Shown here in pieces: positions 52,409 to 59,805 of a DNA stretch of 64,000 nt. This DNA comes from UBA1413 sp964552955 (GTDB lineage: Bacteria > Bacteroidota > Bacteroidia > Bacteroidales > Prolixibacteraceae), in contig CAZKIU010000005.1 in the NCBI GenBank assembly GCA_964552955.1, forward strand, positions 1-64,000, in the 5' to 3' direction. The notes below the pieces were generated by a model. The model was not told the origin of the DNA. It searched no databases and saw only the letters and a program-made list of their open reading frames with translations. Numbering within the stretch: position 1 is the first letter of the stretch; the number at the start of each line of letters is the position of its first letter. Made by a program: the position numbers and the translations under genes.

Positions 52409-53155
52409 ATGTTTAAGAATATTAATATCCTGTTGCATCAGGGGAAACAGTACATTCCCGATGTGACCACAGTGGAAGTGCCGGGTATTTTCCGCGGCCG
52501 GCCGGTCATCAGCACGGAGCCTGTTGACGGGGAGCAACTGGCGGCCCTCTGCCCGGTGAGGGCGATCACGGCCTCTCCCGTCACCCTCGACCTGGGAAAA
52601 TGTCTGTTTTGCGGCGAGTGTGCCCGTCAGTTTCCTGAAAAGGTGAGATTCACCAAAGATTACCACCTCTCCACTAATGTCAGGGAGCGCCTGGTCATCA
52701 GGGAGGGTGAAGAGTCACCCGTAGAAGTAGATCTCTCACAGGTGCGGCGGGAGGTGCGGCGGGTACTGAGGAACTCCCTCAAGTTGCGACAGGTATCGGC
52801 AGCCGGTGATAACAGCGCCGAGTGGGAACTCAACGCTGCCAACAATGTCCAGTTTGACATGAGCCGCTTTGGGATCGAGTTCGTGGCTTCACCACGGCAT
52901 GCCGACGGCGTGGTGATCACCGGCCCCATTTCGGAGAACATGGCCGAACCGCTGCAGATCTGTTATGAAGCCGTGCCGGAGCCTAAAATCGTGGTCCTCG
53001 CTGGTACCGACGCCATCAGCGGAGGTCTATTCGATGGCTCTCCTGCCCTGGAACGTTCCTTCATCGAGCGCTATCCTGTCGACCTTTACATCGCCGGCAA
53101 CCCGCCCCACCCGCTGTCGGTCATCAACGGCCTGCTCGACCTCACCAGGGGATAG
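52409..53155 (+). CDS. Ehr complex small subunit: ferredoxin-like plus NuoB-like domain lacking cluster cysteines
   Basis: 248 residues. An N-terminal half holds one [4Fe-4S] site: C48 (LCPVRA) with C65, C68 and C71 in KCLFCGECARQFPE. The second half (about 135-248) follows the NuoB/hydrogenase small-subunit pattern: VASPRHADGVVITGPIS, EPKIVVLAGTDA, PVDLYIAGNPPHP. All four proximal-cluster cysteines are replaced: ELNAANN for the C-x-x-C site (N142, N145), GTDA for GSCA (D201) and GNPP for GCPP (N231). So it looks like a HyfH-HyfI fusion that keeps one cluster and has lost the one next to the active site. Confidence 0.85.
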   Translation: MFKNINILLHQGKQYIPDVTTVEVPGIFRGRPVISTEPVDGEQLAALCPVRAITASPVTLDLGKCLFCGECARQFPEKVRFTKDYHLSTNVRERLVIREGEESPVEVDLSQVRREVRRVLRNSLKLRQVSAAGDNSAEWELNAANNVQFDMSRFGIEFVASPRHADGVVITGPISENMAEPLQICYEAVPEPKIVVLAGTDAISGGLFDGSPALERSFIERYPVDLYIAGNPPHPLSVINGLLDLTRG

Positions 53156-53404
53156 CCCTTCGGTGGCTGCAGCAGGATAGGAAGGCCGTCGACCAGTTCA
53201 AGGTCCAGAGCTCTTCGCTGCGCTCTGCCCAGGCAGAGGTTAAAGATGCTCCACAATGCTCAAAGATTAATAGCTTATAGATATTAAATCATTCCAGACT
53301 CAAGATTCAAGATTCAAGATTCAAGATTCAAGACTCAAGACTCAGGATTCCAGATTCCAGATTCAAAATTTTTATTATTCTAATATTCTGATATTTATAA
53401 TGGT
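53156..53404. repeat. spacer with a perfect ten-unit GANTC heptamer array
   Basis: GANTC occurs at 53297, 53304, 53311, 53318, 53325, 53332, 53339, 53346, 53353 and 53360, ten copies at exactly 7-base spacing. The N is C, T, T, T, T, C, C, T, T, T and the two-base spacers are AA six times, then AG, CA, CA. AT-rich ATTCTAAT/ATTCTGAT repeats follow up to the aldolase ATG. The first 125 bases show nothing notable. Confidence 0.85.
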
Positions 53405-54697
53405 ATGGCAAGCAGGAATTTCTCACTGATGCATCCGCGTGATCAGATCATTCTGATTATAAGCAGGATTTACAGGATGGGACTCACCACCACTTCCGGA
53501 GGAAATTTATCGGTGATCGATGAGGAGGGGAAGATTTGGATCACACCTTCGGCTGTGGACAAGGGAACCCTGACGCCGCGTGATATCATGTGTCTGCATC
53601 CTGACGGAAGGATAGAGGGGCCGCACAAGCCTTCGTCGGAGCTCCCGTTTCACCGGGCGATCTATGAAGTACGACCTGACATCAGGGCTGTTGTGCATGC
53701 CCATCCGCCGGCGCTGGTCTCCTTCAGCATTGTCAGGAAGGTTCCCGACACGCGGATCATTCCGCAGGCCCAGAAGGTATGCGGGCCTATTGGGTATGCC
53801 CCGTACTTCCTGCCTGGGAGCACCCGGCTGGGCGAAGCGATAGCAGTCGAATTTGAGCGGGGCTATCACTCGGTGATCATGGAAAATCACGGCACGGTGG
53901 TGGGGGGATCTGACCTGATCGAGGCTTATGAGCGGTTTGAGGCGATGGAGTTTTGCGCCAGGACCCTGATCAACAGCAAGGCCCTGGGAGAACCCCGCTT
54001 TCTGGATGAGCAACAATTGGAGGCCTTTGAGGCCCAGATTCCACATCATGTGCCGGAACTGGAAACGGTGGTTACCGCTTCTGACGAAAAGGAGATCCGC
54101 ACCGAAATTGTGAGGATGGTCAGGCGGGCCTGTGACCAGGGATTGATGATGAGCACTTACGGAACCGCCTCAGTGCGGTGGAGGGGCGATGATTTTCTGA
54201 TTACCCGTACTGATGTGACACGGTGGAACATCGACCTGGACGATATTGTGCAGGTGCGTGGCGGGCGGCGCGAACCGGGGAAAGTCCCCAGCCGGGCCAT
54301 GTGGCTCCACCAGGAGATCTATCGCCGGAATCCGCAGGTCAACGCTATCATCATGACTCAGCCCCCCTACCTGATGGCCTTCGGGGCCACCCATGAACAC
54401 ATGGACGTGAAGACCATCCCCGAAAGCTGGATTTTCCTCCAGGATATGCCCAATCTTCCTTTTGGTTCCCAATTTACAGGGCGGACCGACATTCCCGACC
54501 TGGTGGCGCAACAGGTGCCCGCCGTCCTGGTCAACAACGATGCGGTCATTGTCACAGGTAAAAGCCTCCTTCAGGCCTTCGACCGCCTCGAAGTGGCGGA
54601 ATTCTCGGCCAAGTCCCTCTGCATGGGCAAGGCCATCGGGGTATTTTTCCCCATCGGAGAGGCGGAAATAGAGGATCTTAAAAAGGCCTTTTTCTGA
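53405..54697 (+). CDS. tandem class II aldolase/adducin-like protein
   Basis: 430 residues made of two class II aldolase/adducin folds. The first (about 5-205) is complete: SGGNLSVID, SSELPFH with the catalytic Glu, VVHAHPPALV (two Zn-binding His) and ENHGTVVGG (third His). The second (about 225-425) keeps the fold but reads IIMTQPPYLM where HAHPP is expected and VNNDAVIVTG where NHG is expected, so it cannot bind zinc in the usual way. It may act on a sugar phosphate such as fuculose- or rhamnulose-1-phosphate, which would supply the missing rhaD step, but this is a guess. Confidence 0.85.
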   Translation: MASRNFSLMHPRDQIILIISRIYRMGLTTTSGGNLSVIDEEGKIWITPSAVDKGTLTPRDIMCLHPDGRIEGPHKPSSELPFHRAIYEVRPDIRAVVHAHPPALVSFSIVRKVPDTRIIPQAQKVCGPIGYAPYFLPGSTRLGEAIAVEFERGYHSVIMENHGTVVGGSDLIEAYERFEAMEFCARTLINSKALGEPRFLDEQQLEAFEAQIPHHVPELETVVTASDEKEIRTEIVRMVRRACDQGLMMSTYGTASVRWRGDDFLITRTDVTRWNIDLDDIVQVRGGRREPGKVPSRAMWLHQEIYRRNPQVNAIIMTQPPYLMAFGATHEHMDVKTIPESWIFLQDMPNLPFGSQFTGRTDIPDLVAQQVPAVLVNNDAVIVTGKSLLQAFDRLEVAEFSAKSLCMGKAIGVFFPIGEAEIEDLKKAFF

Positions 54698-54762
54698 CAG
54701 GCTTGTAACATTCCGCAGGCCAGTGATACGAATAAGTCAGCGGAAACCTAACTTTTCGATTC

Positions 54763-56049
54763 ATGACCAAGAAGTACTGTTTATTGTTCCTGCTGACCCT
54801 GGTGTGCGGGTCGGTATTTGCGCAGTCACAGGAGGAGTCCCTTCAGGGGGCCTCCCGGGTGGCGCCTGAAGTGGCCCAATGGCGCGGACCGGAGCGCGAC
54901 GGCAAATATTCTGAAACCGGCCTCTTAAAAGAGTGGCCTGCCGGAGGCCCCACGATGCTCTGGTCCTATGAGGGACTGGGTGCCGGCATGGGAAGCCCTG
55001 TGGTGGCCCATGAGATGGTTTATGTGACGGGTATTCCCGATACCCTCAACGGAATGGGCCGTTTGTTTGCCTTTACCCTCGACGGTCGGCTGGCCTGGAC
55101 CAAAGATTACGGTTCTGATTTCACCGCCTTGTTTGCCGGAGCCCGTTCGACCCCCACAGTGGCCGGAGACCTCCTTTACCTGGAGAGCGGAAACGGGGAG
55201 GTCATCTGCCTGAATGCCCTCACGGGGGAATCCCTCTGGAAAGTCGATTTTTTTGCTGATTTCCAGGCCGATTCGGTACAGTTCGGGTTTTCGGAATCCC
55301 TGCTGGTGGACGGGGACCGGCTTTTTTGTACGCCCGGTGGAAAAACCCATAACATCGTCGCCCTTAACAGATTCACGGGGGAGGTCATCTGGGCATCACC
55401 CGGTTCGGGGGAACAAGCCACCTATTCCTCACCCATCCTCTTCCGGCATAACAACCGGCCGATATTGGCCAATCTCACCGCCTCCTCCATCCTGGGGGTC
55501 GATGCCACCGACGGAGAGGTGTTGTGGCGCTTTTTCCAGTATCAGGACAATAAGATCCATGCCAACACCCCTGTATATTCGGAGGGAGATCTTCTCATAG
55601 CCAGTACCAGCCGCAAAGACAGTTCTGGGGTGGTGATGCTGCGGCTTTCCCCCTCAGGTGATTCGGCCCGCGTGTTGTGGCGCAACAGGGAGGTCATCAA
55701 CCTCTCGGGGGGAGCCATCCTCAACGACAGTTGTATCTATATACCGGCCTATATTCAGCCCAAATGGTATTGCCTCGACCGTTATACGGGTAAGATAAGG
55801 CATATTTCACGGGCGTTGGGAGGAGGTGTCATTCTCTATGCCGATGGGCTTTATTATACCTACACCGAAAGGGAAGGCGAAATGGCCCTGATGGAGGCTA
55901 CTCCTGATACTTTCAGGGTGATCAGTACCTTCAGGGTTCCTTTGGGCACGGCACAGCACTGGGCCCATCCGGTCATCAGCAAAGGCTTGCTGCTGGTCCG
56001 CCATGGAGGGGCCCTGATGGTTTATGATATCAGGAAAAAGGATTCCTGA
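54763..56049 (+). CDS. secreted PQQ-like beta-propeller protein
   Basis: 428 residues with a signal peptide (cleaved near VFAQS, residue 21). The PQQ-like propeller starts WRGPERDGKYSETGLLKEWP and has repeated blade motifs (GEVICLNALTGESLWKVDF, NIVALNRFTGEVIWASPG, LGVDATDGEVLWRF). No quinoprotein catalytic residues can be named, and members of this outer-membrane or periplasmic family are mostly uncharacterised. It converges with the following gene, with only 5 bases between stops. Confidence 0.9.
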   Translation: MTKKYCLLFLLTLVCGSVFAQSQEESLQGASRVAPEVAQWRGPERDGKYSETGLLKEWPAGGPTMLWSYEGLGAGMGSPVVAHEMVYVTGIPDTLNGMGRLFAFTLDGRLAWTKDYGSDFTALFAGARSTPTVAGDLLYLESGNGEVICLNALTGESLWKVDFFADFQADSVQFGFSESLLVDGDRLFCTPGGKTHNIVALNRFTGEVIWASPGSGEQATYSSPILFRHNNRPILANLTASSILGVDATDGEVLWRFFQYQDNKIHANTPVYSEGDLLIASTSRKDSSGVVMLRLSPSGDSARVLWRNREVINLSGGAILNDSCIYIPAYIQPKWYCLDRYTGKIRHISRALGGGVILYADGLYYTYTEREGEMALMEATPDTFRVISTFRVPLGTAQHWAHPVISKGLLLVRHGGALMVYDIRKKDS

Positions 56050-56054
56050 TTTTT

Positions 56055-57485
56055 TCACTGGGCCGCCTGCTGAAAGACAATCTCGCTGAGGCCAGCCATC
56101 TGCCCCTTGTCGCCCAGATAAATCCTTACATCCAGTTTATTATCCCTGACCCGGACGATCTTTTCTGGGGTCCAGGTGAATTCTCCCCTGGAAGTGGTAA
56201 AGGTGCCTGCAGCCACGCCTTCGAATTCAATTTTTTGCCAGGAGGGGAGGAGGCAGTCGCCCACGCTGGCGCGGATCCTGTAAACCCCGTTTCTGACATT
56301 GATCTGGTAATCGTACCATTGATGGGGGTTGGTACATTCGGCTTTCTGGCCACGGAACAGAACGGCGGGAAGGCGTACATTCCCCATTGGGCCGACCGAG
56401 ATCCATTCCACCTTACCGGGGGTATTCCACTCACCGAGTAACCAGCCCATTCCCAGGAAATCCTCGAAAGCCGAGGCGTTCCTGACATTTCCAAGGGGCC
56501 CGGCCGGCTTCCCAAAGAGGATCTGTCCTTTGGTGAAAAACTGGCTGTTGTGGGGTTGCCGACCGTAGTAAAGTTCCAGTAGTTGGGGGTAGAAATTGAC
56601 ACTGTTGTAGTCGGCCGCCTGAAGGGTGGGGACCGTCTCCGATCGGACTACCGTCAGGTTCAGGTTTTCCAGGTTGCCATCGCCCCAGATGGTGCCGATA
56701 GGATCGCCCTTCTGCAGTTGCTGGTTGCGGGTGACCATCAGGTCGCGGTTGAAGAGGTTCTGATAGATATAATAGATGCCGGCAGAGGAGGCGCTTTCGA
56801 GGCAGAGGGCTGCCTTAGGTTCGGCCGTCCCCGGAATCCTGGTCTCCACCCAGATCACTTTCCCGGCTTCCATGGCCAGGACTGCAAATTTCTCGAGTCC
56901 ACGGCCGTTGACCACATCAATGCCCACTCCGGGGAAGAAACGGTCTTCTCCCGAAGAAGCGGCATTGGCTCCACTGTATGAATACATGTAGCTTTCCTCG
57001 TTGTTTCTCCACAGGAAACCACCGGTAAAGGAAACCGGAAAGGTGAAATCCCAGGGATCGACCAGGGGCTGGCCTGCCGGAGCCAGGGCCACCAATGCAT
57101 CCTTACGCAGTAATCCATGCGTTTGCTTATAGGATGAGAGGGCTGCTATATTTTTATTGTCAGCCACAAACAGCGTCATGGGGCCTAATGTAGTCGCGGG
57201 AGTACGGAAACTTACCGCGATCAGGAGCGTATCGGACCCCACCCTGATCAGGTTAAACCTGTTTTTCAGCGCGAGGAGTTCCACTTCGGTCTCTTCAAAG
57301 CGAAAAGTCTCGCCGATGGCCAGGTTAACATAGGTGGTGTTGCCCCACCTGAAGGTGTCGGTGGAGAGGCTGTCGGAGGGAACAGCCGCCTGTGTGGTGC
57401 CATTTTCCTGCCGGGCAGCAAGGGTGGGTGGGGCAACCACCGCAAATCCCGCTAAAAGGCAGATTATCAACGCAAATTTGTTCAT
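56055..57485 (-). CDS. secreted protein with degenerate M23 domain and beta-rich C-terminus
   Basis: 476 residues from MNKFALIICLLAGF, which gives a proper signal peptide; the open frame extends 31 codons upstream. Residues about 170-310 keep the course of an M23/LytM domain (PGVGIDVVNGRG, LAMEAGKVIWVE, GIYYIYQNLF, QLQKGDPIGTIWG). The zinc ligands are gone: no His in the HxGxD position, YQNL for Y-x-H-L and LENLNL for the H-L-H strand. The last 130 residues resemble a carbohydrate-binding, malectin-like sandwich (YDYQINVRNGVYRIRASVGD). It probably binds rather than cuts; the ligand is unknown. Confidence 0.72.
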   Translation of the reverse strand: MNKFALIICLLAGFAVVAPPTLAARQENGTTQAAVPSDSLSTDTFRWGNTTYVNLAIGETFRFEETEVELLALKNRFNLIRVGSDTLLIAVSFRTPATTLGPMTLFVADNKNIAALSSYKQTHGLLRKDALVALAPAGQPLVDPWDFTFPVSFTGGFLWRNNEESYMYSYSGANAASSGEDRFFPGVGIDVVNGRGLEKFAVLAMEAGKVIWVETRIPGTAEPKAALCLESASSAGIYYIYQNLFNRDLMVTRNQQLQKGDPIGTIWGDGNLENLNLTVVRSETVPTLQAADYNSVNFYPQLLELYYGRQPHNSQFFTKGQILFGKPAGPLGNVRNASAFEDFLGMGWLLGEWNTPGKVEWISVGPMGNVRLPAVLFRGQKAECTNPHQWYDYQINVRNGVYRIRASVGDCLLPSWQKIEFEGVAAGTFTTSRGEFTWTPEKIVRVRDNKLDVRIYLGDKGQMAGLSEIVFQQAAQ

Positions 57486-57680
57486 TGTGTTCTTTTGAGT
57501 AGGTGATCTGGGGCTCCTGAAACGCTCCTGTAGAAGTAATCCGGTGACCAGGTGAGACCCCTGGGGTGTTGAGAGCAACTATCGGGCCAGGAACAGCTGA
57601 AACTCTGCTACGGTCCACCTGTAAATGCGCTGGATCCTGGATATGCTTTCTCCCCATGGCCCCCGGGTGGAAATGGGGGG

Positions 57681-58802
57681 TCACTTTATCGAAAATCTAT
57701 ATATTGTGGTCGACCGGAGCGTATCGCCGGGAAGGAGTAGGGTGGTGGGGAATTGGGGTTGGTGAGGAGAGTCGGGGAAGTGCTGGGTTTCGAAGCAGAA
57801 ACCGGTCCGCCGGCTGTACGCCACACCACTCTTGCCCACTTCAGTGCCTTTGAGGTGATTGCCCGTGTAGAGCTGAATCCCGGGTTCGGTGGTGAGAACT
57901 TCCATATAACGGCCACTCCCGGGTTCCCAGGCCGATGCGGCAAAAACAGGTTCTGGAGATCCCTGGCCCAGAATATAGTTGAAATCATAACCACTGGCGA
58001 TCTGAAGCTGAGGATCTTCCCTGTCAATTCTTTCCCCTATCGGGTGCGGGGTGGTGAAATCAAGGCTGCTCCCCCTGATATCTTTGATTTCACCTGTGGG
58101 AATCATGAAGGAGTCTACCGGGGTAACCTCCCCGGCCATGATCACCACCACATGGTCGAGAATATCACCGTTCCCTTCCCCCCGCAGATTGAAATAGCTG
58201 TGGTTGGTCAGGTTAAAGTGCGTGGGTTTGTCGCTTACAGCATTGTAGTCGATACGCAATTCATTCTCCGGGGTTAAGGTATAGGTGACGGTGACGGTTT
58301 TATTTCCGGGGAAACCCCATTCGCCGTCGGGCGAGTGGAGGGTCATCACCACATGGTTATCCTGTTGATGGGCCTCCCACACCTGGCGGTAGAAACTTTC
58401 GGGCCCCGAGTGAATGCAGTTGGGGCCATTGTTGACTGGTAGCCGGAAGGTGTCGCTGCCGATAGTGAAGGCTGCGCCGGAAATGCGGTTGGCAAAGGGC
58501 CCCACCGTGGCTCCGTGGCTGGCCCCATATTTCACATAATCTGCAACCGATGCAAAACCCAGTACCACATCAGCGGGTTCCCCATCTTTTCCGGGGACAA
58601 GGATGGAAACAATCTTGGCTCCGTAGTTGGTTACCGATACCCGCATGCCCCGCTCGTTGGAGAGGGTGTATAATGCGGTTTTCTTTCCATTGATCAGGGT
58701 GTCAAAGGCTGCTGCAGAAAGGTCCATCACCGTGTTTTTAGAAGTTTTCGTGGTACATGAAAAAAGAAAAAGAACAATGATAAGTAAAGGGAAGCGGTTC
58801 AT
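57681..58802 (-). CDS. galM: aldose 1-epimerase, exported lipoprotein
   Basis: 373 residues with a lipoprotein signal (LFLFSCTTKTS), as usual for Bacteroidota GalM. The galactose mutarotase fold shows NRISGAAF, the catalytic His in NLTNHSYFNLRG and the catalytic Glu in GFCFETQHFPDSP. It interconverts sugar anomers in the periplasm. It stands alone upstream of the degenerate M23 gene and is divergent from the TIGR01777 gene. Confidence 0.93.
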   Translation of the reverse strand: MNRFPLLIIVLFLFSCTTKTSKNTVMDLSAAAFDTLINGKKTALYTLSNERGMRVSVTNYGAKIVSILVPGKDGEPADVVLGFASVADYVKYGASHGATVGPFANRISGAAFTIGSDTFRLPVNNGPNCIHSGPESFYRQVWEAHQQDNHVVMTLHSPDGEWGFPGNKTVTVTYTLTPENELRIDYNAVSDKPTHFNLTNHSYFNLRGEGNGDILDHVVVIMAGEVTPVDSFMIPTGEIKDIRGSSLDFTTPHPIGERIDREDPQLQIASGYDFNYILGQGSPEPVFAASAWEPGSGRYMEVLTTEPGIQLYTGNHLKGTEVGKSGVAYSRRTGFCFETQHFPDSPHQPQFPTTLLLPGDTLRSTTIYRFSIK

Positions 58803-58840
58803 GTCGTAAATTTTGCCCTAAATTTAGGAAAAATTTGAGG

Positions 58841-59716
58841 ATGAAGATTGCCTTAACAGGATATAGGGGCATGATAGGGCGTGCCCTGGTGAAGGAGTTG
58901 GAGGGGGCCGGGCATGATGTGGTATTTCTGACCCGCGGGATGCTCTATGATGAGCCGGGGGGTCTGCTGAGGTCTGCCCTGAAAGGGAGTGATGCCGTGG
59001 TTCATTTGGCAGGAGCGCCGGTCTTGCAGCGGTGGACGGCCCGGGCGCGGAAGGAGATCCTGGAAAGCCGGACGGTCACCACGCGTCATCTGGTGAAAGC
59101 CGTCAATGGATTGTCTCCGGAGGAGCGACCTGCCCTGTTTCTGTCGGCTTCGGCCATCGGGATCTACCGGAACGGGGCGTTGCATGATGAGCAGAGCGAT
59201 CTTTATGACACCCATTTTGCAGCGGAGGTGACCCGGGCCTGGGAGGAGGCTTCCGCCGACCTCCATGACGCCGTACGGCGGGTCATTTTTCGCATCGGGC
59301 TGGTGCTGGAGGCCCGTTCCCGGCTGATCTCCCTGTTGTGGTGGCCCTTCCTGCTGGGGGTGGGAGGGCCGGTAGGTTCCGGAAAACAGCCGTTCCCCTA
59401 TATCCACCTCCACGATCTGATACGCGCCATGGTCTGGGCCATGGATCACAGCAAGGCGTGCGGGATCTATAATCTGGTGGCCCCGGAGAGGGTCTCTAAC
59501 CGCGATCTGGCGCGCCGCCTGGGGGCAATCCTGAAACGACCGGCATGGCTGCCCGTTCCTCCCTTTATGGTGAAACTTGTTTACGGGAAAGCCTCTGTCA
59601 TGGTCCTCGAAAGTCCGGCGGTCCTCCCCAATAGAATGTTGGCTGAAGGTTTCAGCTTCCGTTATCCTACCCTGCAAGAGGCCCTGAAGGAAGTGGTCGC
59701 AAGCAGGAAAAAGTAA
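58841..59716 (+). CDS. TIGR01777 family (SDR39U1-like) NAD-dependent epimerase
   Basis: 291 residues from MKIALTGYRGMIG; a TTG two codons upstream is a less likely start. The Rossmann motif is GYRGMIGRAL, followed by AVVHLAGAPVL and LSASAIGIYRNG, with the family-specific C-terminal DUF1731 part ending in FRYPTLQEALKEVV. The family is widespread, sometimes linked to cell division (SulA-like name), and its substrate is unknown. Confidence 0.9.
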   Translation: MKIALTGYRGMIGRALVKELEGAGHDVVFLTRGMLYDEPGGLLRSALKGSDAVVHLAGAPVLQRWTARARKEILESRTVTTRHLVKAVNGLSPEERPALFLSASAIGIYRNGALHDEQSDLYDTHFAAEVTRAWEEASADLHDAVRRVIFRIGLVLEARSRLISLLWWPFLLGVGGPVGSGKQPFPYIHLHDLIRAMVWAMDHSKACGIYNLVAPERVSNRDLARRLGAILKRPAWLPVPPFMVKLVYGKASVMVLESPAVLPNRMLAEGFSFRYPTLQEALKEVVASRKK

Positions 59717-59742
59717 TCCGGCCTGACTTCCCTGAAAATAAA

Positions 59743-59775
59743 AAAGCTGTCCCCGGTAATCGGAGACAGCTTTAT
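59743..59775. terminator. bidirectional terminator between the epimerase and pckG genes
   Basis: AAAGCTGTC pairs with GACAGCTTT, with an inner CCG/CGG pair around GTAAT, and A- and T-rich ends on both sides. Confidence 0.8.
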
Positions 59776-59805
59776 GTTTTACGGAGATTAAATCCTGATG
59801 AAGGA

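Noticed and set aside
45636..53155. Genuine hydrogenase-4 or formate hydrogenlyase
   Set aside because: Neither pair of Ni-Fe cysteines nor the proximal-cluster cysteines are present.
53297..53364. CRISPR array
   Set aside because: Period is 7 bases with no unique spacers and no cas genes nearby.
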